Positions 1 to 7,043 of a stretch of DNA of 11,310 bases are shown here, one piece after another. The DNA comes from CAZHYM01 sp964536785 (GTDB taxonomy: Bacteria > Patescibacteriota > Saccharimonadia > Saccharimonadales > Saccharimonadaceae): assembly GCA_964536785.1 (NCBI GenBank), contig CAZHYM010000023.1:1-11310 (forward strand). The letters run 5' to 3'. Under the pieces are notes generated by a model that saw nothing but the letters and a program-made list of their open reading frames with translations, did no database searches and had not been told where the DNA came from. A program made the position numbers and the translations under genes. The stretch's first letter is position 1, and each line of letters starts with the position of its first letter.

Positions 1-360
1 GACCTCAATTATTTTCCATCCATTTTTTTCAGCCAAGGCAACAATCTCATCTAAGATCTCTATGTCTGATTTGCCTGGAGTCTTCGTAAAATAATTCACG
101 ACATACGGCCCGGTATATTTACCTTTCATCCATTCAGATTCTGGGCTTACGTATTGCTCCTCTAGTTTCATTCCGAGCAAATCTTTGCTAATCATCGGAT
201 CATCTAGTTCCTTGAGCGTCTGGTTAATTTTTGCCTGATAGTTTAGTTTGCCCCCAATAAACGCAACTAGAATTATTAAGAAAAAAGCTCCAATAAATTT
301 TAGGAGCCTAGATTTTGTTATTTTTGAAAGTTTTTTATGATTTTGAGTTTTAAATATCAT
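1..360 (-). CDS. Membrane-anchored hypothetical protein, 3' end cut off by the window
   Basis: The minus strand is open from an ATG at 360 to the window edge, giving 120 residues without a stop; the C-terminus is missing. I do not recognise the family. The first ~19 residues are basic (KTQNHKKLSKITKSR). A hydrophobic segment at about residues 19-37 (LLKFIGAFFLIILVAFIGG) follows, then a charged, mixed region. This is the layout of a single N-terminal membrane anchor with an extracytoplasmic domain; no lipobox cysteine is visible. The start is supported by a -35/-10 pair on the same strand that ends 6 nt before the ATG. The gene diverges from pyk and shares its intergenic region. The coding call rests on the uninterrupted frame, the anchor and the promoter. 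Function is unknown. Confidence 0.7.
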   Translation of the reverse strand, partial: MIFKTQNHKKLSKITKSRLLKFIGAFFLIILVAFIGGKLNYQAKINQTLKELDDPMISKDLLGMKLEEQYVSPESEWMKGKYTGPYVVNYFTKTPGKSDIEILDEIVALAEKNGWKIIEV

Positions 361-366
361 GACTGC

Positions 367-395
367 ATTTAATCACACAAATTAGGCGGTGTAAA
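367..395 (-). promoter_or_regulatory. Predicted sigma-A-type promoter of the minus-strand membrane protein
   Basis: On the minus strand, TTTACA (plus coordinates 390-395, 5 of 6 to TTGACA) is followed after exactly 17 nt by TTAAAT (367-372, 4 of 6 to TATAAT), preceded by TGA as in an extended -10. The -10 ends 6 nt before the ATG at 360, so transcription should start at or next to the start codon. No Shine-Dalgarno sequence is present. The -35 box lies inside the palindrome at 388-409. Confidence 0.5.
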
Positions 396-409
396 TTAGA
401 ATTTACGCC
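388..409. promoter_or_regulatory. 22-bp palindrome between divergent promoters, candidate operator
   Basis: The arms GGTGTAAATT and AATTTACGCC flank a 2-nt centre (AG). They are reverse complements at 9 of 10 positions, with seven perfect pairs next to the centre. Predicted transcription starts on both sides lie outside it, so it should act as DNA rather than as an RNA hairpin. It contains the -35 box of the minus-strand gene and is centred about 45 nt upstream of the predicted pyk start. A dimeric regulator bound here could repress the minus-strand gene and might contact RNA polymerase at pyk. The regulator is unknown. Confidence 0.4.
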
Positions 410-427
410 AGAGTGCATATGCTAATC

Positions 428-436
428 TGATATAAT
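428..436 (+). promoter_or_regulatory. Extended -10 promoter of pyk
   Basis: TGATATAAT is a perfect TATAAT (431-436) with an upstream TGn extension. No good -35 hexamer sits 16-18 nt upstream, which fits an extended -10 or activator-assisted promoter. The box ends 7 nt before the ATG at 444, so the transcript should begin at or next to that ATG. Confidence 0.65.
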
Positions 437-443
437 GAATAGA

Positions 444-1871
444 ATGATATTACCAGTATTTAAGAGGACCAAGATTTTAGCGACTATTGGACCGGCTTCT
501 GACAGCGAGAAGATGATAGAAGAGTTGCTAAAGGCAGGCGTAAACGGTTGCCGACTAAACTTTAGCCATGGAGACAACGAAGAACGCAGTCGTCAAATCG
601 AATTAATTCGCAAGGTTTCCAAGCGTGTTGGTAAGCCAGTGGCGATAGTTCAGGATTTGCAAGGCCCTAAAATTCGATTGGGCATGTTCAACGAAGACAA
701 ACCGTTCCCTGTTAAAAAAGGCGACGAGATTATATTAGACTACAACGGAGAGTTCAACGGTCGGGATATAATTCCGGTGCAATATAACCTAGCCGAGCGA
801 GTCAAGGTTGGTGAAGATGTATTTATATTCGATGGAAAAATTCGTTCAGAAGTTATCGAAATCGTTACCTCTAAGGCAGTGAAAGTTAAAATCAAGAACG
901 ATGGCGAGATTCGGGCAAAAAAAGGCCTAAATCTGCCAGATACGGATTTGGGTGGGGATATCCTAACGCTCAAGGATTTGAGAGATATTGAATACGGAGC
1001 GTCTCAAGACATTGATTATGTAGCTTTATCGTTTGTCCAAACGGCTGACGATATTCAAAATTTGCGTCAAATTCTGCTATCTCATGAATCAGATGCGCAA
1101 ATCATTGCTAAAATTGAGACTAAAAAGGCAATTTTGCCTGAAAATTTGGAGGCAATCGTCGAAGCCAGTGATGCAATAATGGTCGCTAGAGGAGACTTAG
1201 CGGTTGAGGCTGGAGCTGAAGTTGTACCAGTTGTCCAACAAAAACTAGTGGAACTGTGTCGCAAAAAAGGTAAATTGATTATCGTGGCTACACAAATGAT
1301 GGGTAGTATGGTGGCAAGTCCTGAGCCAACTCGAGCCGAAGCCTCGGATGTGGCAAACGCCGTGATGCAGGGCGCTGATTGTGTGATGCTCTCGGAGGAA
1401 ACAGCTAACGGTAATTATCCGCTAGAAGCGGTCAAAGCTATGAAGAAAATTATTCTTTATACCCAAGCTCATTCTGTTTGTGACTATGAGGAGGGTGAAT
1501 TTAGTGAAACTGGCGAAAAGCTTGATGTAATATCTGAAGCAGCTGTGGCTATAGCTAAACAACTTTCTGCTGTAGCGATGGTCGTTGAGACAAAAAGCGG
1601 TTTAACCGCTGCTAGGGTCGCTTCTGCTCGCCCAAATCGGCCCATCTTAAGCGTGACAGACAACGCTAGAGTAGCCCAACAGCTATCGATTTGCTATGCT
1701 AATCAATCTTATGTCAGAGAAAGTTCAGAAGAGGCGGGCTATAAATTAGCGCAAGAGCTAAAAGACGCCGGCCGTTTCGGAAAAATAGACAAAGCATTGG
1801 TAGTGATTGTGAGTGGTAGACAAACTGGTCTAACAGGCGGAACAGATACAATTCGAGTTCGCGCAGTATAA
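444..1871 (+). CDS. pyk: Pyruvate kinase
   Basis: Converts phosphoenolpyruvate and ADP to pyruvate and ATP, the last step of glycolysis, in the cytoplasm. With this start it has 475 residues, normal for bacterial enzymes. Visible motifs, numbered from the ATG at 444: KRTKILATIGPAS near 7-19, the substrate/K+ site RLNFSHG near 37-43, DLQGPKIRLG near 71-80, the catalytic-lysine region IAKIETK near 221-227, the metal site MVARGDLAVE near 246-255, and ATQMMGSM...PTRAEASDVANAV near 282-307. A C-terminal regulatory-type domain runs from about 360 and ends in GLTGGTDTIRV. An in-frame ATG at 435 would add three residues (MNR), but it overlaps the TATAAT at 431-436 and could not lie in a transcript from that promoter, so I chose 444. 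There is no Shine-Dalgarno sequence. It heads the block pyk-pgk-tpiA. Confidence 0.96.
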   Translation: MILPVFKRTKILATIGPASDSEKMIEELLKAGVNGCRLNFSHGDNEERSRQIELIRKVSKRVGKPVAIVQDLQGPKIRLGMFNEDKPFPVKKGDEIILDYNGEFNGRDIIPVQYNLAERVKVGEDVFIFDGKIRSEVIEIVTSKAVKVKIKNDGEIRAKKGLNLPDTDLGGDILTLKDLRDIEYGASQDIDYVALSFVQTADDIQNLRQILLSHESDAQIIAKIETKKAILPENLEAIVEASDAIMVARGDLAVEAGAEVVPVVQQKLVELCRKKGKLIIVATQMMGSMVASPEPTRAEASDVANAVMQGADCVMLSEETANGNYPLEAVKAMKKIILYTQAHSVCDYEEGEFSETGEKLDVISEAAVAIAKQLSAVAMVVETKSGLTAARVASARPNRPILSVTDNARVAQQLSICYANQSYVRESSEEAGYKLAQELKDAGRFGKIDKALVVIVSGRQTGLTGGTDTIRVRAV

Positions 1872-1886
1872 ATTTTATTCACTCGT

Positions 1887-1894
1887 TGTATAAT
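1887..1894 (+). promoter_or_regulatory. -10 promoter element of pgk
   Basis: TGTATAAT contains a perfect TATAAT at 1889-1894, ending 8 nt before the pgk ATG and lying in the 31-nt gap after pyk. No convincing -35 is present and there is no Shine-Dalgarno sequence. This predicts a leaderless or nearly leaderless pgk transcript in addition to any read-through from pyk. Confidence 0.6.
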
Positions 1895-1902
1895 GTTTCA
1901 TA

Positions 1903-3090
1903 ATGAAGAATTTCTCAAAGAAAATAATTGATGATGTTTCGGTTTTAAACAAACGAATTCTAGTTCGGGTTGACTACAACGTGCCTCTTGAAAAGAACGG
2001 CCAAATTGCCGATGACGAACGCATACGTTCAAGCGTGCCAACGATTCAGGATTTAATCAAGCGCGGAGCAAAACAAATTGTGCTTATAAGTCATCTTGGG
2101 CGACCAGATCGTCCAGATAAGAATTTGTCATTGCTCAAAACTGCCGAGAGGCTTGCCGAACTCATCGATGAACCTGTCGATTTTGAGACTGATTTTAGCG
2201 TACTGCGTTCCGACAAGCGGATTGTAATGTATGAAAATTTGCGATTTGATCCGGGTGAAGTTGCCAATAGCATAGAATTTGCTCAAAAATTGGTTAATAC
2301 AATTAAACCTGATTTATTTGTCCAAGATGGGTTCTCGGTTTGTCATCGCGTGGGGGCAAGCACGGTCGCTATAACAAAATTATTACCTAGCGTGGCTAGC
2401 CGTAAATTGGCGCTAGAATATAGCGCTATCCAAGATTTCGTCTCAAAAGCAAAATCTCCGATTTTAGCAATTATAGGCGGGGCAAAAATTAGCGACAAAA
2501 TTGATTTTGTCAAAAAAATTGTCGAGCTGTCCGATCAAATCGTCATCGGTGGTGCAATTGCTAATATTTTTCTAAAATACGACGGAATTGAAGTTGGTTC
2601 AAGCTTGATTGAACCAGGACAAGAGTCGGAAATTGAAGCTATAAAGGAAATAATTGGCGATAAAGTTTTTGTTTTGCCTGAAGATATAGTTGTTGGAGAC
2701 GATTTAAATTACAAGAGTGGTGACCCAAGAATGCTGTCTTCGATAGGGGAAGGGGAAATGATTCTAGATATTGGCGCAAAAACTCAGCAAAGAATTCGTG
2801 ACTTAATCAAAGACGCGGGATGCGTAATCTGGAATGGAAATCTGGGATACACAGAAAACTCAATTTTTCAATCAGGGACGAGCGCTGTTATTGATGCTCT
2901 AGAGGATTATAGAATTCCGGCATTAATCGGCGGAGGGGATACTATTGGTTTTCTAAATCAATTCAATCCAGATTTAGCTTACAGCGGCTTGTATATCTCT
3001 ACAGGCGGAGGAGCAATGCTAGATTTGATAGCAAATGGCAATATGGTCGGAGTTGATAGTTTACTAGATGCTAGTTTTAAGTTAAAATAA
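1903..3090 (+). CDS. pgk: Phosphoglycerate kinase
   Basis: Transfers the acyl phosphate of 1,3-bisphosphoglycerate to ADP, making ATP and 3-phosphoglycerate. The 395-residue length is normal for bacteria. The N-terminal substrate domain shows RVDYNVP (22-28), SHLGRP (63-68), ENLRF (111-115) and DGFSVCHRVGAST (142-154). The C-terminal nucleotide domain shows GGAKISDKI (192-200), WNGNLGYTE (310-318), GGGDT (343-347) and STGGGAM (366-372). Several normally conserved stretches are altered: NDAFGTAHR-type is QDGFSVCHR, WNGPMG-type is WNGNLG, and GGGDS is GGGDT. The basic residues for substrate binding and the glycine-rich loops remain, so it should be active. The ATG at 1903 sits 8 nt after a TATAAT. 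The gene lies 31 nt after pyk and 24 nt before tpiA. Confidence 0.96.
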   Translation: MKNFSKKIIDDVSVLNKRILVRVDYNVPLEKNGQIADDERIRSSVPTIQDLIKRGAKQIVLISHLGRPDRPDKNLSLLKTAERLAELIDEPVDFETDFSVLRSDKRIVMYENLRFDPGEVANSIEFAQKLVNTIKPDLFVQDGFSVCHRVGASTVAITKLLPSVASRKLALEYSAIQDFVSKAKSPILAIIGGAKISDKIDFVKKIVELSDQIVIGGAIANIFLKYDGIEVGSSLIEPGQESEIEAIKEIIGDKVFVLPEDIVVGDDLNYKSGDPRMLSSIGEGEMILDIGAKTQQRIRDLIKDAGCVIWNGNLGYTENSIFQSGTSAVIDALEDYRIPALIGGGDTIGFLNQFNPDLAYSGLYISTGGGAMLDLIANGNMVGVDSLLDASFKLK

Positions 3091-3103
3091 ACTTATTAAG
3101 CTT

Positions 3104-3108
3104 AAGGA
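3104..3108 (+). promoter_or_regulatory. Shine-Dalgarno sequence of tpiA
   Basis: AAGGA lies 6 nt before the ATG at 3115. No -10 box occurs next to this start, so tpiA is probably translated from a longer pgk-tpiA mRNA. This contrasts with the neighbouring genes that have a TATAAT and no Shine-Dalgarno sequence. Confidence 0.65.
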
Positions 3109-3114
3109 TTATCA

Positions 3115-3885
3115 ATGTCACAACGCAGACCTATAATAGTTGGCAACTGGAAAATGAATTTCACAATGCAAGATGCAAGTTTGTATCTGCATGAATTAGC
3201 CAAAATAGTTAAAGTTCGTCAAGGAATAGATGTAATTTTGGCGCCCTCAATATTTACTTTGCAATCATTAAGCTTGCAGATTAATCGTCGCCAATTTAAG
3301 CTTGCTGCGCAGAATTTTTATTGGAGAGATATGGGATCGTTTACCGGAGAAGTTTCGATCGCTCAGCTCAGAGGCATAGTTGATTATGGCATTGTCGGAC
3401 ATTCTGAGCGAAGATATGTTTTTAGCGAAACTGATAAAGACATACGCGCTAAGGTTCAGGCTTCCCTAAGGTCGGGAATTAAACCAATTCTTTGTGTAGG
3501 CGAGACGATATCCGAGAAAACGCACGGCGAAACTAAAGACGTACTAGCCGATCAGCTGATCGGTGGCTTGGCTAATGTAACGAGTGAAGAGATATCAGAT
3601 TGCGTAATTGCCTATGAGCCAGTCTGGGCTATTGGTACGGGCGAAAATGCTATGCCTGATGACGTCTCTTACGCTGCAAAAGCTATCAGAAACCAGATAA
3701 AGCAACTTTATGGCAATAAAGCCTCTGAATCAGTTAGAGTTATTTATGGCGGTAGCATTACTAAGGATAGCGCGGCCGATTACTTAAAAATTCCAGAAAT
3801 TGACGGTCTGATGCTTGGAAAAGTTAGCCTCGTAGCTAATGATTTTGCTGAGATAGTTGAAAAACTTAACGAAATAAAAAATTAA
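3115..3885 (+). CDS. tpiA: Triosephosphate isomerase
   Basis: Interconverts dihydroxyacetone phosphate and glyceraldehyde 3-phosphate. At 256 residues it is a standard single TIM barrel. The catalytic set is complete: Lys13 in GNWKMN (10-15), His96 in GHSERR (95-100), and Glu168 in AYEPVWAIGTG (166-176), which also contains the flexible loop 6. The phosphate site shows YGGSI (211-215). The last phosphate loop reads LMLGKVSL (232-239), where most family members have a GGASL-type sequence. The gene follows pgk after 24 nt and has its own Shine-Dalgarno sequence, so it is probably co-transcribed with pgk. Clustering with pyk and pgk supports a lower-glycolysis unit; no glyceraldehyde-3-phosphate dehydrogenase gene lies in the window. 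Confidence 0.96.
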   Translation: MSQRRPIIVGNWKMNFTMQDASLYLHELAKIVKVRQGIDVILAPSIFTLQSLSLQINRRQFKLAAQNFYWRDMGSFTGEVSIAQLRGIVDYGIVGHSERRYVFSETDKDIRAKVQASLRSGIKPILCVGETISEKTHGETKDVLADQLIGGLANVTSEEISDCVIAYEPVWAIGTGENAMPDDVSYAAKAIRNQIKQLYGNKASESVRVIYGGSITKDSAADYLKIPEIDGLMLGKVSLVANDFAEIVEKLNEIKN

Positions 3886-3886
3886 T

Positions 3887-3894
3887 GAGGGTGG
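3887..3894 (+). promoter_or_regulatory. Shine-Dalgarno sequence of the acidic membrane protein
   Basis: GAGGGTGG, starting one base after the tpiA stop codon, ends 4 nt before the ATG at 3899. It decides the start of a gene whose body is interrupted by the assembly gap, and it indicates translation from the pgk-tpiA transcript. Confidence 0.6.
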
Positions 3895-3898
3895 TTTT

Positions 3899-4895
3899 AT
3901 GAATGATATAGATTTTGACGAACTAGACAAAGCCGTGGGGCAATTGATGGAAAAACGCCAAAAAAGACGAANNNNNNNNNNNNNNNNNNNNNNNNNNNNN
4001 NNNNNNNNNNNNNNNNNNNNNNNNNNNNNNNNNNNNNNNNNNNNNNNNNNNNNNNNNNNNNNNNNNNNNNNCTGAGCCGAAGCCTGAGCCAACATCACAT
4101 ACTCAGCCCGCTGCTGATTTTGAAGTAGCAGAACCACCGAAAATTTCAGAAAGCAGCGACGATGATAAAGTTTTTGTCAGAGTGGAGAGGCCTAAAGTTG
4201 CGCAAAATCCAAAGCGTAACGGAAAATTCATTGATTTCATACCGGCAAATAATCCAAAAAGTCTACACAAATCAACCGTCAAGGTTGAAGTGAAGCCACC
4301 GGTTGCTCAACGCGCAGCGGTTAAAAAATTTATTGAAGAAGTCGAAGATAAGATGGCCCAGAGGGTTGAGCTTAAGGAGCCAAAAAAACCAGATACTGAT
4401 ATTCGGCCCGACTTTGACAAAGAAGTCGACATTGATAAGCCGGTGTTAGTTGGTAGTCATATCTCTCTAGACGATGAGCCAGATTTAGAAATTAGAACTT
4501 TTAAGGGAGCGCTTGAAAGTTATGATGATGAGCCCGAAGAGGTTGAGGCTGGAATTGAGTCCGAAAGCGAACCTGAAACCAAATCAACTCCAGAGGTGCC
4601 GCTAAGTCCGTTTATTGAGCAAGCCAAGGTAGTTAAACGACCCCTGGGCGGACCAGAAATTGGCCGAATTGATGATCCTTCTTTGACGCCAGCCGAGAGA
4701 AGCCGATCGGTGATAGGCGATCGCAAGACTGCACCTGTTTATCAAGCAGAGCTAAAACTTCAAAAAAAGAACCGAGCTTTTGGTTGGGTTCTATGGGTAC
4801 TATTTTTGGTCGCTCTTGGCGTAGGACTAGGATATTTCTTGTTTGAAAATCCGTTTGAACTGCCTCTGCCTGATTTATCAAAATTTATTAACTAA
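3899..4895 (+). CDS. Acidic low-complexity protein with C-terminal membrane span (interrupted by assembly gap)
   Basis: I do not recognise a family. The first 24 residues (MNDIDFDELDKAVGQLMEKR and four more) precede a run of 100 Ns. After the gap the frame resumes at 4074 and stays open to the stop at 4893-4895. It is rich in Pro, Glu, Lys and Asp: EPKPEP right after the gap, then many DDEP, EPEE and ESESEP stretches, consistent with a long disordered region. Near the C-terminus KLQKKNRAFGW leads into a hydrophobic span of about 22 residues (~4776-4846), followed by a short tail ending NPFELPLPDLSKFIN. The basic residues before the span suggest a cytoplasmic N-terminus and an outside C-terminus. 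The GTG at 4182 is only an internal codon. If the gene is intact, the true gap length must be a multiple of three, because one base before and two after complete a codon. Confidence 0.75.
3972..4071. other. Assembly gap of 100 Ns
   Basis: Exactly 100 consecutive Ns, the conventional placeholder for a scaffold join of unknown length. It lies inside the acidic protein gene. The sequence just after it encodes EPKPEP, so a Pro/Glu/Lys repeat may have broken the assembly. The reading frames on the two sides differ by one with 100 Ns, which shows that the stated length is not the real one if the gene is intact. Confidence 0.97.
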
Positions 4896-4905
4896 CGTTA
4901 AAAAC

Positions 4906-4913
4906 TGTATAAT
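4906..4913 (+). promoter_or_regulatory. -10 promoter element of the UvrD-like helicase gene
   Basis: TGTATAAT contains a perfect TATAAT at 4908-4913, ending 7 nt before the ATG at 4921. It lies in the 25-nt gap after the previous stop codon. The preceding sequence offers only a weak -35 (TTTATT at 4884-4889, spacer 18). No Shine-Dalgarno sequence is present. This predicts a leaderless transcript. Confidence 0.6.
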
Positions 4914-4920
4914 TTAATAG

Positions 4921-7002
4921 ATGGATATTTTTGAAGGTTTAAATTTGGCTCAAATTGATGCTGTCAAAAGCGTTGACGGTCCGCTATTGATTTTAGCTGG
5001 AGCGGGTAGTGGAAAGACCAAAACTTTAACTCATAGAATTGCTCATTTAATTCAAAACCATGGTGTCGCTCCCGATGAGATTTTAGCTTTAACTTTCACA
5101 AATAAGGCCGCTAAGGAAATGCGCGAGCGTTTGGCAAAGTTGCTAAACCGGCAAAACAATTGGCATTTTATGCCTTGGATGGGGACATTTCATAGCATAT
5201 GTGTTCGAATTTTGCGTAAATCGGGCGGTGAAATCGGAATTGATGCCAATTTTGTAATTTATGATGAGTCGGATCGCAAAAATCTCGTTAGGCAAATTGT
5301 TAAAGACATGCATTTATCCGACAAGCAGATAAAACCTCAAACGGTCGTAGCTGTGATTTCATCTAGTAAAAATAAAATGATTTCGAGTGCAGAGTTTATT
5401 GATAATGCAAAAGGTGAAAATCAGAAGATATTTGGTCAAATTTACCAAAAGTATGAATCTGCTTTGAAGAAAGCTAAAGCTTTAGACTTCGATGATTTAT
5501 TGCTGGAAGTCGTTCGATTGCTTAAAACAAGATCAGAAGCGCGCGGATTTTGGCAAAATCAATTCAAATACATACTGATTGACGAGTACCAGGACACAAA
5601 TCAAGCCCAATATCATATAGTAAAATATTTAGTCAACGGTAATAAAAATATCTGTGTCGTTGGCGATGACTGGCAGTCTATCTATAGCTGGCGCGGAGCT
5701 GATTTTACTAATATACTGAATTTCAAAAAAGATTTTCCTCTTGCAAAAGAAGTAAAATTAGAGCAAAATTATCGCTCAACCGGAAATATACTTAATTCGG
5801 CCCAACGTCTTATCGAGAAAAATACCCTTCGGACAGATAAAAAACTTTGGACCGAGCTTGAGGACGGAAAGGAAGTGGGTATTATCCCAGTTCGCGATGA
5901 AATTGACGAAGCGGAACGAGTTGTAGAAATTATCAAGCAGTCACTCATGGAGGGGCGAAAATTATCAGATGTCGCGGTGCTATATCGAACCAACGCCCAA
6001 AGCTATCATCTGGAGCGTAGTTTAACTCGAGCGAAAATATCGCATAAAATTATTGGTGGAGTTAGGTTTTTTGATCGTAAAGAGATCAAAGACGTCATTG
6101 CATATCTGAGGCTTGCTTATCAGCCCTCAGACGTGGCTAGCTTTATGAGAATAGTGAATCTACCTGCTAGAGGTATCGGCAAGGTTAGTGTAGACAAATA
6201 CCTAGCGTTTGTTAATCAGAACAATTATGATTTCGTTTCTGGTCTGGAACATTTAAAAGAGTCTGATTTATCAAATCAAGTAAAAACTAAATTTGAAATT
6301 TTTGAAAAAGTGATCGTTGGCGTAAAGTCTAGGTACGATCGCGGTTCGTTGCCAAAAGAAATTATCGAAGAAATCTTGCAGTTGACTAGATATCGGGATT
6401 TTATAAACGATCGAACACCAGAAGCTGAAGATAGGCTGGCCAACTTAAATGTTTTGCTAAATGAGGCATCACTTTATGGCGATTTAGCCTCTTTTCTTGA
6501 GGATGCAAGTTTAATGTCTAGCGCCGATCAGACTGCAGGCAAGGATCAAGTGAGTCTCATGACGATGCACTCAGCGAAGGGGCTTGAGTTCCCGGTGGTT
6601 GCTATTGTTGGCATGGAAGATGGTATCTGCCCACATGCTAGAGTTTTCGAAACGCCGAGTGAATTAGAAGAAGAGAGGCGACTTTGCTACGTCGCGATGA
6701 CTAGAGCTCGAGAAGAGCTATATATGCTTTATGCAAGCACTCGGACTGTATTTGGCGAAAGACGTTACTGTTTGCCTTCGCAGTTTTTAGCTGAAATCGG
6801 TGGAAATTTAGAAATTACAGAAGATGAAATCTTTGTTGATGAGCCAATATTTAATGAATTTGAAGTTGGAGAGAGGGTTAATTCACGCCAATTTGGCGAT
6901 GGTGAAATAATTGATGTCGACGGTTTGGCTGTCAGCGTTAGATTTGATGACGGCAAAATGCGAAAACTTAATATTCAATACGCGAATTTGGTTAAACTAT
7001 AA
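4921..7002 (+). CDS. uvrD: UvrD/PcrA-type superfamily 1 DNA helicase
   Basis: ATP-dependent 3'-5' DNA helicase of the UvrD/PcrA/Rep family, which acts in excision repair, replication restart and displacement of proteins from DNA. It has 693 residues, near the usual PcrA length. Motifs in order: NLAQIDAV (8-15, Q-motif region), Walker A AGAGSGKT (26-33), GTFHSICVRILR (88-99, motif Ia/Ib region), LIDEYQDT (219-226, motif II), VGDDWQSIYSWRGA (247-260, motif III), LEQNYRST (280-287, motif IV), LMTMHSAKGLEF (546-557, motif V) and CYVAMTRAREEL (589-600, motif VI). The last ~48 residues (646-693, from FEVGERV) form the Tudor-like tail that in PcrA/UvrD contacts RNA polymerase, which points to PcrA/UvrD rather than Rep. 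No nuclease domain is visible, so it is not AddA or RecB. Confidence 0.93.
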   Translation: MDIFEGLNLAQIDAVKSVDGPLLILAGAGSGKTKTLTHRIAHLIQNHGVAPDEILALTFTNKAAKEMRERLAKLLNRQNNWHFMPWMGTFHSICVRILRKSGGEIGIDANFVIYDESDRKNLVRQIVKDMHLSDKQIKPQTVVAVISSSKNKMISSAEFIDNAKGENQKIFGQIYQKYESALKKAKALDFDDLLLEVVRLLKTRSEARGFWQNQFKYILIDEYQDTNQAQYHIVKYLVNGNKNICVVGDDWQSIYSWRGADFTNILNFKKDFPLAKEVKLEQNYRSTGNILNSAQRLIEKNTLRTDKKLWTELEDGKEVGIIPVRDEIDEAERVVEIIKQSLMEGRKLSDVAVLYRTNAQSYHLERSLTRAKISHKIIGGVRFFDRKEIKDVIAYLRLAYQPSDVASFMRIVNLPARGIGKVSVDKYLAFVNQNNYDFVSGLEHLKESDLSNQVKTKFEIFEKVIVGVKSRYDRGSLPKEIIEEILQLTRYRDFINDRTPEAEDRLANLNVLLNEASLYGDLASFLEDASLMSSADQTAGKDQVSLMTMHSAKGLEFPVVAIVGMEDGICPHARVFETPSELEEERRLCYVAMTRAREELYMLYASTRTVFGERRYCLPSQFLAEIGGNLEITEDEIFVDEPIFNEFEVGERVNSRQFGDGEIIDVDGLAVSVRFDDGKMRKLNIQYANLVKL

Positions 7003-7003
7003 G

Positions 7004-7033
7004 TTGAAGCCTCCTCGGATAATTTGCTATAAT
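7004..7033 (+). promoter_or_regulatory. Promoter of the RpfB/YabE-like gene
   Basis: TTGAAG (7004-7009, 4 of 6 to TTGACA) is followed after 18 nt by a perfect TATAAT (7028-7033), which carries a TGC extension (7025-7027). The box ends 10 nt before the ATG at 7044, leaving room for a 5' leader of only a few nucleotides. There is no Shine-Dalgarno sequence. The promoter starts directly after the helicase stop codon. Confidence 0.65.
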
Positions 7034-7043
7034 ATCAAAGACT

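Noticed and set aside
740..973. Minus-strand open frames within pyk and other genes
   Set aside because: These are short antisense frames with serine- and isoleucine-rich translations typical of shadows, and no start signals.
3132..3137. TATAAT inside the start of tpiA
   Set aside because: No start codon of a separate gene lies at the right distance, and the downstream ATG is within the catalytic NWKMN motif. It is treated as a chance match.
3972..4071. N run as a possible mobile-element insertion
   Set aside because: No inverted repeats, target duplication or transposase sequence flanks it. Coding composition is consistent on both sides, so an assembly gap within one gene is simpler.
3784..4137. 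Minus-strand open frame of 117 codons across the gap
   Set aside because: It is open only because the Ns are read through. It lies antisense to the end of tpiA and the acidic protein, which have strong support.
4182..4895. Separate gene starting at GTG 4182
   Set aside because: The frame is already open from the gap edge at 4074, with the same composition, and a Shine-Dalgarno-led ATG exists at 3899 before the gap. The GTG is internal.
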